Positions 1 through 6,520 of a stretch of 10,486 nt of DNA are shown in pieces (the stretch's first letter is position 1; each line of letters starts with the position of its first letter). The stretch is taken from NCBI GenBank assembly GCA_021837545.1, contig JAKBFR010000086.1, positions 1 to 10,486 on the forward strand, written 5' to 3'. This DNA is from Bacillota bacterium (GTDB lineage Bacteria; Bacillota_A; Clostridia; Clostridiales; Clostridiaceae). A model generated the notes under the pieces. That model worked only from the letters and a program-made list of their open reading frames with translations. It made no database searches and had not been told where the DNA came from. The translations under genes were made by a program, and so were the position numbers.

Positions 1-490
1 TTTCTAATTTTGCCTTTTCTTCAAAATCTTCAAAATTAATTTCATAATGATCTTTGCAAAGAACTAATTCAGTATTTATAACTTTTCTATTATTAGTTGT
101 AATTGCTTTATAAAATGGATAATATACTGGAGTCATTATAAGCACGTTATCATCTTCTTTTGTGAGGGCTCTAATAATTGTATACAATGCTGGTACTACA
201 CCTGAAAATTCTGCAATCCACTCTTTCCTTATTTTCCAATCGTGTTTTCTTTCCATCCAATTACATACAGCTTTATAATATTCTTCTGTAGCTTCAGTAT
301 ATCCCATAATACTAGAATCAATATATTTCTTTAGACCTTCTACAATTTGTGGTGAGTTTTTAAATTCCATATCAGCAACAGAAAATGGCACTATATTATC
401 TTTAACATCAGGATTAACTTTCGACATTAAGTCCCATTTACTTGATCCTATATTTTTTCTAGATACCAGTGTTTCGAAATCGTACTTCAT
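1..490 (-). CDS. MalY/PatB-family aminotransferase (C-S lyase), 5' part only
   Basis: The minus-strand frame starts with ATG at 490, preceded by a good ribosome binding site (AAGGAG, then about 8 bases). It stays open for 163 codons to the window edge, so the C-terminal half is missing. The visible protein has PLP fold-type I features of the MalY/PatB group: the start MKYDFETLVSRKNIGSSKW, the segment VPFSVADMEF at about residues 35-44, FSGVVPALYTII at about 95-106, and MTPVYYPFYKAI at about 118-129. Known members cleave C-S bonds of cystathionine or cysteine conjugates, giving a thiol, pyruvate and ammonia in the cytosol. The PLP lysine lies outside the window, so activity cannot be judged. 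It is most likely a chromosomal housekeeping or sulfur-metabolism gene bordering the accessory region. Confidence 0.85.
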   Translation of the reverse strand, partial: MKYDFETLVSRKNIGSSKWDLMSKVNPDVKDNIVPFSVADMEFKNSPQIVEGLKKYIDSSIMGYTEATEEYYKAVCNWMERKHDWKIRKEWIAEFSGVVPALYTIIRALTKEDDNVLIMTPVYYPFYKAITTNNRKVINTELVLCKDHYEINFEDFEEKAKLE

Positions 491-732
491 AAATTTCACT
501 CCTTAAGTATAATTTAAACTGTATTTCATATTTTCTATTAGCATACTATATTTATGGATTATTTGTCCATCTGCTGAAACTTCGTGCTCTACTCCTAATA
601 ATAAAAATTATGCTTTTATAAATCTATTTTTATTCTTACATCTTTCTCTTTGAACTCTATCTAATGCTATTAAATGATAGTATATCCTTAAGTTCATCAA
701 TTGCAATTATTATTTGGAATATATTAAGTATA

Positions 733-761
733 TTGACAATGGTACGAAAATTAATTAATAA
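733..761 (+). promoter_or_regulatory. Candidate sigma-A promoter of the 787-1488 gene
   Basis: A perfect TTGACA is at 733-738, and TAATAA at 756-761 is a partial -10 with a 17-base spacer. Transcription would start near 768, just before the AAGGGG ribosome binding site at 773-778. This supports ATG 787 as the start, because upstream in-frame codons would not be transcribed. Confidence 0.5.
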
Positions 762-786
762 AGTAATAATGAAAGGGGATATATTT

Positions 787-1488
787 ATGATTACGAATAT
801 TACAGCTGATAAAGTAATTAATACCGTAGATTATAGAGCAACAAATACTACTCAAAAAGTTGACGATAAAAATAATATGAATAATGATGCAGAGAAAAGT
901 CAAGGAATCACACAATCTTTAGGGAATGATACATTTGTTAAATCTACAGAAAATGATACAGTAAATTCAACTTATAAGCCTGTAAAAAAGAAACTTACCA
1001 CAGAAGAAGTTAAAGCTTTAAAAGAAGAACAGGATAATATAAAATCAGATTTAATAAAAAAATTTATAAATGATACAATAACTAATCAAAACAAATTACT
1101 TGGAAAATCAACTGAAACTGGTGATAGTCCAATTTCACAAGAATCAAAAGATTTGCTAACTAAAATATTTGGATCTTTAGAAAACGCTTATCCTCCAATA
1201 GAAACATCTCCAGAAGGTGCACAAAAAGCAATAGCTGAAGGTGGTGCATATTCTGTAAATGCAGTTGCAGATCGTATTATGACTATGGCAACAGCTATAG
1301 CAGGAGATAATCAAGATAAATTGCAACAAATGAGATCTGCAGTAGAAAAAGGGTTCGCACAAGCTGGATTAGAGTTTAAGAATGCAACCAACAGTGATTT
1401 ACCACAAATATCCAAAGATACAATAACTGAAGTTATGAGTAGATTTGATAAATTACAAAATAAAACTAGTACTGATACCCAAGGCTAA
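787..1488 (+). CDS. Hypothetical protein with a conserved C-terminal helical domain
   Basis: This is a 233-residue soluble-looking protein of unknown function. The frame is open from 664, but ATG 787 is chosen because AAGGGG (773-778) stands 8 bases before it and a TTGACA promoter lies at 733. Residues 1-60 are polar, Asn/Thr-rich and probably disordered; about 75-105 are Lys/Glu-rich and helical. The C-terminal part carries AEGGAYSVNAVADRIMTMA, then AGDNQDKLQQMRSAVEKGF and LPQISKDTITEVMSRFDKL. That order (a gly-x-tyr segment, an RI helix, GD..KL...R..v..GF, LP.iS..T) recalls proteins often labelled 'hydrogenase-4 component G' or DUF5610-like in flagellated bacteria. The label is widely thought to be a misannotation, and the likeness is from memory only. 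No signal peptide or membrane segment is seen. It stands alone on its strand. Confidence 0.75.
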   Translation: MITNITADKVINTVDYRATNTTQKVDDKNNMNNDAEKSQGITQSLGNDTFVKSTENDTVNSTYKPVKKKLTTEEVKALKEEQDNIKSDLIKKFINDTITNQNKLLGKSTETGDSPISQESKDLLTKIFGSLENAYPPIETSPEGAQKAIAEGGAYSVNAVADRIMTMATAIAGDNQDKLQQMRSAVEKGFAQAGLEFKNATNSDLPQISKDTITEVMSRFDKLQNKTSTDTQG

Positions 1489-1827
1489 AACTAGACTTAT
1501 GTTTATTACTTGGGACTAAGGTGGCATGTATTTGTTACTATTACTTAAAATAATATTTATTTACTAATACCTTTATAAATATAAAAAAAACAAGTCCATG
1601 CTATTGTTTACAGTTGTGAAGTCTATAAATACCAATATTAAAAATCATATTTATGCGCATACCCCGCCGAAATTGATATAACCGTCTAAATTATACTTAT
1701 ACTATGAAAATATACCCAACTAGAAATGAAAGTCATGCGTTTGCGGAAGTGTTACTATTTCGGATTTAGCTGTAGATATTTCTTTAGTAGAAGTTGTTCC
1801 ATTTATTGCTTGTCCTAAGTTTACCTT
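1489..1827. other. Gene-free stretch with the left arm of an inverted repeat
   Basis: No convincing gene lies here. About 1641-1827 is diverged sequence homologous, in inverted orientation, to 3544-3665 on the other side of the insertion sequence. Shared landmarks are CCGCCGAAAT (1664-1673 against ATTTCGGCGG 3638-3647), GGATTTAG (1762-1769, imperfect partner CTAAATCC 3601-3608) and CCATTTAT (1799-1806 against ATAAATGG 3565-3572). The left arm holds about 60 extra bases between 1673 and 1734. A frame at about 1734-1857 (VTISDLAVDISLVEVVPF) resembles a broken frame in the other arm (VTEDLDVNF), so the arms may be decayed coding or MITE-like DNA. Confidence 0.5.
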
Positions 1828-1845
1828 CATAGCCGTCAAGCTAAT
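1828..1845 (+). repeat. Left terminal inverted repeat of the IS
   Basis: CATAGCCGTCAAGCTAAT, with the first 12 bases identical to the complement of the right end. It fits the IS231-type end consensus as recalled. Confidence 0.75.
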
Positions 1846-1858
1846 ATTGTTAAAATAA

Positions 1859-1916
1859 ACCTTTTTTCAAACTTATATAATTTTTGTATAATAAAAATAT
1901 AAGTTTGAAAAGAGGT
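1859..1916 (+). promoter_or_regulatory. Hairpin over the transposase ribosome binding site, with internal promoter
   Basis: Bases 1859-1878 (ACCTTTTTTCAAACTTATAT) pair with 1897-1916 in a 20-bp stem with one G-U pair. The stem covers the ribosome binding site GAGGTG at 1912-1917. TATAAT at 1887-1892 lies in the loop, and a weak TTTTCA at 1864-1869 could be its -35. A transcript reading in from outside would contain both arms and hide the site. A transcript starting at the internal promoter (about 1899) would lack the left arm. This is the known protection of IS10 and IS50 against read-through expression. Confidence 0.65.
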
Positions 1917-1944
1917 GTTTTTTATTTACAAAAGATTACGTAAA

Positions 1945-3318
1945 ATGATAAGAAATATAAATCAGTTATTTTCACAAGAAGTATTAGATGAAATCAGTAG
2001 GGATACAGGATTTATTGCTAGAAAGGGAAAAATTGATGCGGCAACATTTTTGTCTTTTAATAGTTTTTTAAGTGAAGATATATGTGAGAAATCTTTAGCA
2101 ACTTTAAGTTCAAGATTATCAAGTCATTATAATATTTCAATTTCTCCGCAAGCTCTTAATGAGCGCTTTAATGATTCTGCTGTTGAATATATGAAAGAAG
2201 TTTTTAAAAGACTTATGTCAAAGCAAAATACAATATTAAATAATAAATTTCGTTTTAAAAGAATAGTCATAAATGATTCAACTATTTTTAGTTTATCCGA
2301 GAAATTTTCTTCTGAATTTAAAGGTGTTGGTGGGAGTTCAAAATCCTCAATAAAAATACAATTACAATATGATTTATTATCAGGAGATTTTATATGTTGT
2401 GATCCGATTAGCGGAGCAATTAACGATGCTACTTATATTGATACAATGAATGAAAATACTAAGAGTGGAGATCTTAGATTAGCTGACTTAGGATATTATA
2501 AAATAGATTATCTAAGAAATATTGATAAGAAAGATGCATTCTATATATCTAAAATAAAAAGTACTACACCAATATATATAAAGAATTCTGATCCTCGACG
2601 GACAAAAAGAGGGAAAATAATAAAATCTTCTGAATATATAAGAATAGATGCCATTGACCTAATCAAACCATTAGCCGATGGCGAAACGATTGAGATCAAA
2701 GACATCTACATAGGTTCCAAAAAGGAACTTAAAACCAGATTAATTATAACTAAATTATCTGAAGATAACAAGCGGAAAAGAAATCTAAAGCAGGAAAAAG
2801 CTTTAAAACATGAAAAAAGAAAAGTTAATGAAAGAAGTTTAACATGGACAGGCTTAAATGCTTATATAACTAATATTTCACAGAAAAATCTATATAAAGA
2901 TCAAGTACATGAAATTTATTCTCTAAGGTGGCAAGTAGAAATTATGTTCAAGGTATGGAAATCTATATTTAAAATATCTAATACTAAAAATAATAAACAT
3001 ATTAAAATGCAAAGATTCAAGTGTTTTTTATATGGTCGGTTAATTTCAATACTTTTTTCATCTGGAATAGTTTTTGTAGCAAAAGATATTATTCGAGATG
3101 AAAATCCAGATGATAATACTAAAGAAATAAGTGATTTAAAAGCTTTTAATCAAGTAAATGAATTTTTCCCCGTCTTAAGAACAAAAGTTTTTGACGATGA
3201 GGTGAGCATTTTAATCTTAATAAATACAATTATAGATACACTTCGAAGATTTGCAATGAAATCCATAAGAAAAGGTAATAAAAGTATTACCGAGATATTA
3301 GATTATATAGCCATATAG
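1945..3318 (+). CDS. IS4-family DDE transposase
   Basis: This 457-residue transposase (counted from ATG 1945) catalyses cut-and-paste movement of the surrounding element. The catalytic triad is visible: D111 in VINDSTIF, D181 in LADLGYY and E332. The IS4 signature Y-(2)-R-(3)-E-(6)-K is intact as Y325, R328, E332, K339 (YSLRWQVEIMFKVWK). An N-terminal segment with SPQALNERFNDSAVEYMKE (about 67-85) matches IS231-type proteins. The frame runs unbroken, so it may be active. The start is uncertain: the only good ribosome binding site, GAGGTG at 1912-1917, is 27 bases from ATG 1945 but 6 bases from an in-frame ATT at 1924, giving seven more residues (xYKRLRK). GTG 1915 lies inside that site and is unlikely as a start. 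Confidence 0.9.
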   Translation: MIRNINQLFSQEVLDEISRDTGFIARKGKIDAATFLSFNSFLSEDICEKSLATLSSRLSSHYNISISPQALNERFNDSAVEYMKEVFKRLMSKQNTILNNKFRFKRIVINDSTIFSLSEKFSSEFKGVGGSSKSSIKIQLQYDLLSGDFICCDPISGAINDATYIDTMNENTKSGDLRLADLGYYKIDYLRNIDKKDAFYISKIKSTTPIYIKNSDPRRTKRGKIIKSSEYIRIDAIDLIKPLADGETIEIKDIYIGSKKELKTRLIITKLSEDNKRKRNLKQEKALKHEKRKVNERSLTWTGLNAYITNISQKNLYKDQVHEIYSLRWQVEIMFKVWKSIFKISNTKNNKHIKMQRFKCFLYGRLISILFSSGIVFVAKDIIRDENPDDNTKEISDLKAFNQVNEFFPVLRTKVFDDEVSILILINTIIDTLRRFAMKSIRKGNKSITEILDYIAI

Positions 3319-3347
3319 GAAAATAGCGTTATGAATATAGTCTTTTT

Positions 3348-3404
3348 ATAAAGGTAATTACTGTAACATATAACATATATTACAGTAATCATAGTACCTT
3401 TTAT
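3348..3404 (+). terminator. Hairpin terminator downstream of the transposase
   Basis: ATAAAGGTA and TTACTGTAA (3348-3366) pair with TTACAGTAA and TACCTTTTAT (3380-3404), the latter ending in a T-rich run. It lies 29 bases after the transposase stop. Confidence 0.6.
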
Positions 3405-3525
3405 TAAGCATGCTCAAATTTAATAATACAATTGAAATTATTACAATATAAACCTAAATGTTCCAATTTACACTTTGAATTTTATTCAAAACTTACTTTA
3501 AACTTATTAGTAATATTATGGATAA
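3405..3525. other. IS right-end non-coding stretch
   Basis: There is no gene between the transposase terminator and the right IS end. A small palindrome, TTTGAAT-ttt-ATTCAAA, sits at about 3474-3490. Nothing else is seen. Confidence 0.5.
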
Positions 3526-3543
3526 ATAAGATTGACGGCTATG
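3526..3543 (-). repeat. Right terminal inverted repeat of the IS
   Basis: Read on the minus strand it is CATAGCCGTCAATCTTAT, matching the left end at 16 of 18 positions. Confidence 0.75.
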
Positions 3544-3665
3544 AATCTTGCATTGGGAGCATGCATAAATGGTGCAACTTTTGCTGTTAGAAATTCACAT
3601 CTAAATCCTCAGTAACCGGAACAAATGCATGCCCCTTATTTCGGCGGATATAAGCACAACTCCGA
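3544..3665. repeat. Right arm of the inverted repeat flanking the IS
   Basis: This is homologous in inverted orientation to about 1641-1827. From the IS end outward the arms align without gaps at first: ATAAATGG starts 21 bases beyond the right IS end, and CCATTTAT ends 21 bases before the left one. Farther out ATTTCGGCGG (3638-3647) matches CCGCCGAAAT (1664-1673). The arm stops a few bases short of the stop codon of the DnaC-like gene. Confidence 0.55.
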
Positions 3666-3668
3666 TTT

Positions 3669-4487
3669 TCATCTAAGTCTATAGTTGTTTTCTGTACCTT
3701 CAATTTGAACTATGAAATTTTTAGACATTTCATATATTCTGCTTCCTATTGCTTCATCAAAGCTCAATAATTTTTCAACTGTAAACTCTGTTGAAACTAT
3801 TATTGGTAAGTGATTTAAATATCTGTAATTTACGAGTTCAAATACTATGTTGACATCAGTTTCATTAACTTTCCCTTTGTACAAATCATCAAGTAATAAA
3901 ATTTCACAGGTTTGGTACTTGCTTAAGGTTTTTTTGTAATATTCTTCATCAATCATGTTTTGTTTAAGGCTTGTAACCACATCTCTATAAGACATATAAA
4001 CAACTCTTATATCTTTCTTCAAAAAATTATTTGCAAGGGCTAAAGCAATATGAGTTTTGCCTGAACCTGGATTACCACAAAGTAAAATTGAATTTCTTCT
4101 CTCACCTCTTATACTGCCGAAACTTTTATAATAATCTATAGCTTTAAATTTCATTTCTTTAGATTTATTTGACCATTCATCAAAATTACTAAATGCCTTA
4201 TCTAAATTATCTGTATTTATCCCACTATTTCTCCATAATCTTTTTACCTTCTCATTTTCTAAACATTTACATGGTGTCATTAATGGTTGTGCATTAACTT
4301 GTTGTTTAATAATATATCCTGTATCTTTGCATAATTCACATTTAAAAAGGCTCATCTTTTGCAGTTGCATTACCATTTCCACATGTACCACTTGATTCAC
4401 TTGCCCACTCTGCATTTGGCTCCCACTTTGGTATTTTGACATTGAATTTCTTTTGACCTGTTCCAGTATTCTGTCCAAAGTTTCCAT
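3669..4487 (-). CDS. Phage DnaC-like helicase loader (AAA+ ATPase)
   Basis: This 272-residue AAA+ protein would load the replicative helicase at the phage origin. Walker A is GNPGSGKT at about 138-145 and Walker B is ILLLDD at about 196-201; a sensor-like IIVSTEFT follows near 234. Cysteines C50, C53, C73 and C75 (CELC...CKC) form a likely zinc site, common in phage DnaC/IstB-type loaders. The start is ATG 4487, backed by AAGGAGG six bases before it, and it lies 146 bases inside the upstream replisome gene. The first 44 residues are Gln/Met/Ser-rich and come wholly from this overlap. A shorter form from ATG 4355 (MSLFKCELC) would remove most of the overlap but has no ribosome binding site. 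It is last in the early operon, followed at once by the IS flank. Confidence 0.88.
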   Translation of the reverse strand: METLDRILEQVKRNSMSKYQSGSQMQSGQVNQVVHVEMVMQLQKMSLFKCELCKDTGYIIKQQVNAQPLMTPCKCLENEKVKRLWRNSGINTDNLDKAFSNFDEWSNKSKEMKFKAIDYYKSFGSIRGERRNSILLCGNPGSGKTHIALALANNFLKKDIRVVYMSYRDVVTSLKQNMIDEEYYKKTLSKYQTCEILLLDDLYKGKVNETDVNIVFELVNYRYLNHLPIIVSTEFTVEKLLSFDEAIGSRIYEMSKNFIVQIEGTENNYRLR

Positions 4488-5190
4488 TTGTGCCCTCCTT
4501 CCATGAGAATATCCCCTTATTATCTTCCCTTAATGGAAATATTCCTTGCCAACAATTTTCTATGCTATTTTCTAAAATCTTAATTTGTATTTTTTCCTCA
4601 TAAGATATATTTTTCAATTTATTAAGCATTAATTGCACTGCTCTATCTGTCATTGGTTTTTTAATTTCAGCTCTCATTTTTATAAAGTCTATTATGGTTT
4701 CCATTAACAATTTATTTTGAGTAAATTCATTTATATATATAAACTTCTTTTCATTCTCAAAATTCTTATCATTCTTATTAGTGGTTAGAGATTGGTTACG
4801 TATTGGTGATACATTGGTTGCTTTTGGGTTGTCAAATTGGTTAACTATAGCTTTTCCACCTTGATAAAGTCCCCAATTCACTATACTAACAAGTATTCCC
4901 GTCTTGGTTGATTCATAGGTTAAAAAATCGTATTTTTTAAATTTCGTTAATGCAGTTCTTACGTTTTGCCGAGAAATTCCCATTCCAGATTTGCTCATTA
5001 TTGAATTAGAACTTGTAACAAATTGACCTGCTTCTGCTTTAAATTGTTTACCCTCCCACTCCCACTCTTTTCCTTCATGATTTGCCATCCCTAGAAAAGT
5101 GATTAGGATAACTTTCTGCTCAGGTGTTGAATTTAACCAAATAGCTTTTTTAAATAAACATCTATAAATCTTAAACCACCCTTCATTCAT
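4342..5190 (-). CDS. Phage replisome organizer / DnaD-like replication initiator
   Basis: The protein has 282 residues. Its N-terminus (MNEGWFKIYRCLFKKAIWLN) and following winged-helix region, with FKAEAGQFVTSSNSIMSKSG and ISRQNVRTALTKFKKYDFLT, match the N-terminal domain of phage replisome organizers. These bind the phage origin and recruit the helicase loader encoded next. The middle is Asn/Lys-rich, and the tail is Gly/Asn/Thr-rich (GNFGQNTGTGQKKF) and probably flexible. ATG 5190 is chosen because AGGAG lies 9 bases before it; a TTG at 5199 is too close to that site. Its last 146 bases overlap the helicase-loader gene in another frame. The pairing of organizer and loader supports a theta-type phage replication module. 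Confidence 0.82.
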   Translation of the reverse strand: MNEGWFKIYRCLFKKAIWLNSTPEQKVILITFLGMANHEGKEWEWEGKQFKAEAGQFVTSSNSIMSKSGMGISRQNVRTALTKFKKYDFLTYESTKTGILVSIVNWGLYQGGKAIVNQFDNPKATNVSPIRNQSLTTNKNDKNFENEKKFIYINEFTQNKLLMETIIDFIKMRAEIKKPMTDRAVQLMLNKLKNISYEEKIQIKILENSIENCWQGIFPLREDNKGIFSWKEGTNGNFGQNTGTGQKKFNVKIPKWEPNAEWASESSGTCGNGNATAKDEPF

Positions 5191-5235
5191 CTTACTCAAC
5201 TCCTACTTTTAAATTAACAATTAATGATTTGCGCA

Positions 5236-5430
5236 TTAAATGTTAACTGAATCAACTTCCCGCCCTTTCTCACACATCCAAAAATAATCGTACTTATAAG
5301 CACTACATTTTAACCCCTCTAATTCTTCATTGTCTTCTTCATAATCAAAGCTTTTAAGTTCTATAACATCTGCTTTGCACATTTTCTCCTTATAAAATCT
5401 ACAAGTTTTCCAACTACATTTAACTAACAA
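5236..5430 (-). CDS. Small Cys-rich hypothetical phage protein
   Basis: This is a 64-residue protein with five cysteines (C5, C10, C18, C42, C53). The pattern CSWKTCRFYKEKMC near the N-terminus suggests a small metal-binding knuckle, but I do not recognise a family. The middle is acidic (DYEEDNEELE). The start is a TTG at 5430; AGGAGG stands 8 bases before it and no ATG is in reach, so the TTG start is well supported. It lies between the antirepressor and the replisome organizer on the same strand, so it is probably co-transcribed with the early operon. Its role is unknown. Confidence 0.68.
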   Translation of the reverse strand: MLVKCSWKTCRFYKEKMCKADVIELKSFDYEEDNEELEGLKCSAYKYDYFWMCEKGREVDSVNI

Positions 5431-5491
5431 CTTAAATTCCTCCTTTTATGTGTCATTCTTTTTAATCCACTCTGAAAACTTAAGGCACATT

Positions 5492-6211
5492 TTAACTATT
5501 AACATAACTTATTTCATTTATTAAAATAGTTGGTGCTTTATATTCCTCAATTATTTTTCTAGCAGTTTCTAATTGACATCGCTTTATAGATTGATAGCGT
5601 TCAACACCAAATTCTCTTTTAAGTTGATGTTGAATATCCGCATAAACTTTGCCTCTTAAGGAATTGTCATTATAAGCTAAACTTTTATACCCACAAAGCA
5701 CTTTTATTCCTACCTTTTTAACTAAAGATTGAAGTTCCTTGCATTCAATATTAAAAAGTGGCATATTCTCCTTTAAATCATCAACTTTCTTTACTACACC
5801 TTCTATTTTCTTATCTTGCTCTTCTAAAATATCTAATTGAATTTTTAATTGTTCTCTTGGAGATAATAATTTAGCTTGCTCACTAACTAATTTTTCACAT
5901 TCAATAAAATAATTTCTATACTCATATGATTTTTCTGTTCTAGCCATCATTGCTATATGTTTTGCAAATTCTAAACTTATGGCAAAATCTATCGTTGGCC
6001 TGCCACCTTTTAGGTTTTCCTCACTAAGAGGAATACCTTCCTCAGTATCTAAAACCCCTATCCAATCAATATCCTTCTTAAAAAACTCACTCTTTTCTAT
6101 ATTAGTTGGATACCACCTTGCCCAATTTTTTTCACGAAGACCTAATCCTAAATATAATTCCTTTGCACTCACTAACCCTTTGTCTGTTATTTTTATTAGT
6201 GTATTCGTAAT
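5492..6211 (-). CDS. AntA/AntB-type antirepressor with ORF6C C-terminal domain
   Basis: This phage antirepressor is expected to bind and inactivate the CI-like repressor. The AntA domain covers about residues 10-95 (VSAKELYLGLGLREKNWARW, FFKKDIDWIGV, DFAISLEFAKHIAMMART). A helical linker follows (about 115-150). The ORF6C domain is at the C-terminus (GYKSLAYNDNSLRGKVYADI, VERYQSIKRCQLETARKII). A conventional start would be GTG 6172, but that cuts off the usual family N-terminus. In frame just upstream is TNTLIKITDKGL, which fits the family, and it begins at ATT 6211, five bases after a perfect AAGGAGG (6217-6223). I therefore place the start at ATT. It could be a natural rare start or a mutated ATG. 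The gene follows the Cro-like gene by 11 bases, with its ribosome binding site next to that gene's stop. Confidence 0.85.
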   Translation of the reverse strand: MTNTLIKITDKGLVSAKELYLGLGLREKNWARWYPTNIEKSEFFKKDIDWIGVLDTEEGIPLSEENLKGGRPTIDFAISLEFAKHIAMMARTEKSYEYRNYFIECEKLVSEQAKLLSPREQLKIQLDILEEQDKKIEGVVKKVDDLKENMPLFNIECKELQSLVKKVGIKVLCGYKSLAYNDNSLRGKVYADIQHQLKREFGVERYQSIKRCQLETARKIIEEYKAPTILINEISYVNS

Positions 6212-6222
6212 CTTGTCCTCCT

Positions 6223-6429
6223 TTACCCCTTTATCTTTAAATCTTTAAATATTTCATCTGTAGAACATTTATAAGTATCCGCAAGTCTTTTTATTAATGC
6301 AGGTGAAGGATTTGTCCATCCTTGCTCTAATTTATAAAATGTACTTTTACTTATTTTTAGTACATCTATAACCTCTTCACTTTCAAAACCTGCATTTAAT
6401 CGTCTTAATCTTATTGGTGTTAATTTCAT
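6223..6429 (-). CDS. Cro-like XRE-family regulator
   Basis: This 68-residue protein is a single helix-turn-helix domain: LRRLNAGFESEEVIDVLKIS, the recognition region KSTFYKLEQG, then PSPALIKRLADTYKCSTDEI. It is short, as Cro proteins are, and has no dimerisation or protease domain. ATG 6429 is chosen with AAGGAG nine bases before it; a TTG at 6447 overlaps that site and is not a likely start. It is the first gene of the minus-strand early operon and faces the CI-like gene across a 224-base control region holding two matching operators. It would be expected to repress one or both divergent promoters. Confidence 0.85.
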   Translation of the reverse strand: MKLTPIRLRRLNAGFESEEVIDVLKISKSTFYKLEQGWTNPSPALIKRLADTYKCSTDEIFKDLKIKG

Positions 6430-6492
6430 TTTTTCACTCTCCTTCAACTTAAACTTATTATCCTAATGACTAGTTTGTCTTAACATAACTAT

Positions 6493-6520
6493 ATTTTATC
6501 AATAATGCCGATATATGCAA
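6493..6520 (-). promoter_or_regulatory. Promoter of the cro-antirepressor-replication operon
   Basis: On the minus strand, -35 TTGCAT (6515-6520), a 16-base spacer and -10 TAAAAT (6493-6498). It has the same design as the facing cI promoter, with the operator occupying the spacer and -10. A LexA-like box overlaps its -35 end. Confidence 0.65.
6495..6513 (-). promoter_or_regulatory. Operator O1 at the cro promoter
   Basis: TTTATCAATAATGCCGATA (plus strand). It matches the complement of 6612-6630 at 15 of 19 positions, including both 7-base ends. The outer TATC/GATA half-sites are an inverted pair, as expected for a dimeric XRE repressor. Confidence 0.6.

Larger units (their letters stand above)
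1828..3543 (+). mobile_element. IS4-family (IS231-like) insertion sequence, 1716 bp
   Basis: The element is bounded by imperfect terminal inverted repeats, CATAGCCGTCAAGCTAAT at 1828-1845 and the complement of CATAGCCGTCAATCTTAT at 3526-3543 (16 of 18 match). The ends resemble the CATGCCCATCAACTTAAG ends known for IS231. It contains one transposase gene, an SD-sequestering hairpin before it and a terminator after it. The 11 bases outside the left end (AAGTTTACCTT) and right end (AATCTTGCATT) agree at only 7 of 11 positions, so no exact target duplication is seen. Both have the palindromic form NNN-N5-NNN, like the IS231 target GGG-N5-CCC. Confidence 0.8.

Noticed and set aside
664..786. Upstream in-frame extension of the 787-1488 gene, giving a hydrophobic N-terminus.
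   Set aside because: No ribosome binding site at 664, and a TTGACA promoter lies within this stretch; ATG 787 has a good site.
1915..1923. GTG 1915 as transposase start.
   Set aside because: It is part of the GAGGTG ribosome binding site itself.
5446..5490. A 14-codon frame (MCLKFSEWIKKNDT) between the antirepressor and the small Cys-rich gene.
   Set aside because: No ribosome binding site and too short to separate from chance.
5979..6248. Plus-strand frame opposite the antirepressor and cro-like genes.
   Set aside because: It is the reverse of two well-supported genes, with no start signal and no family likeness.
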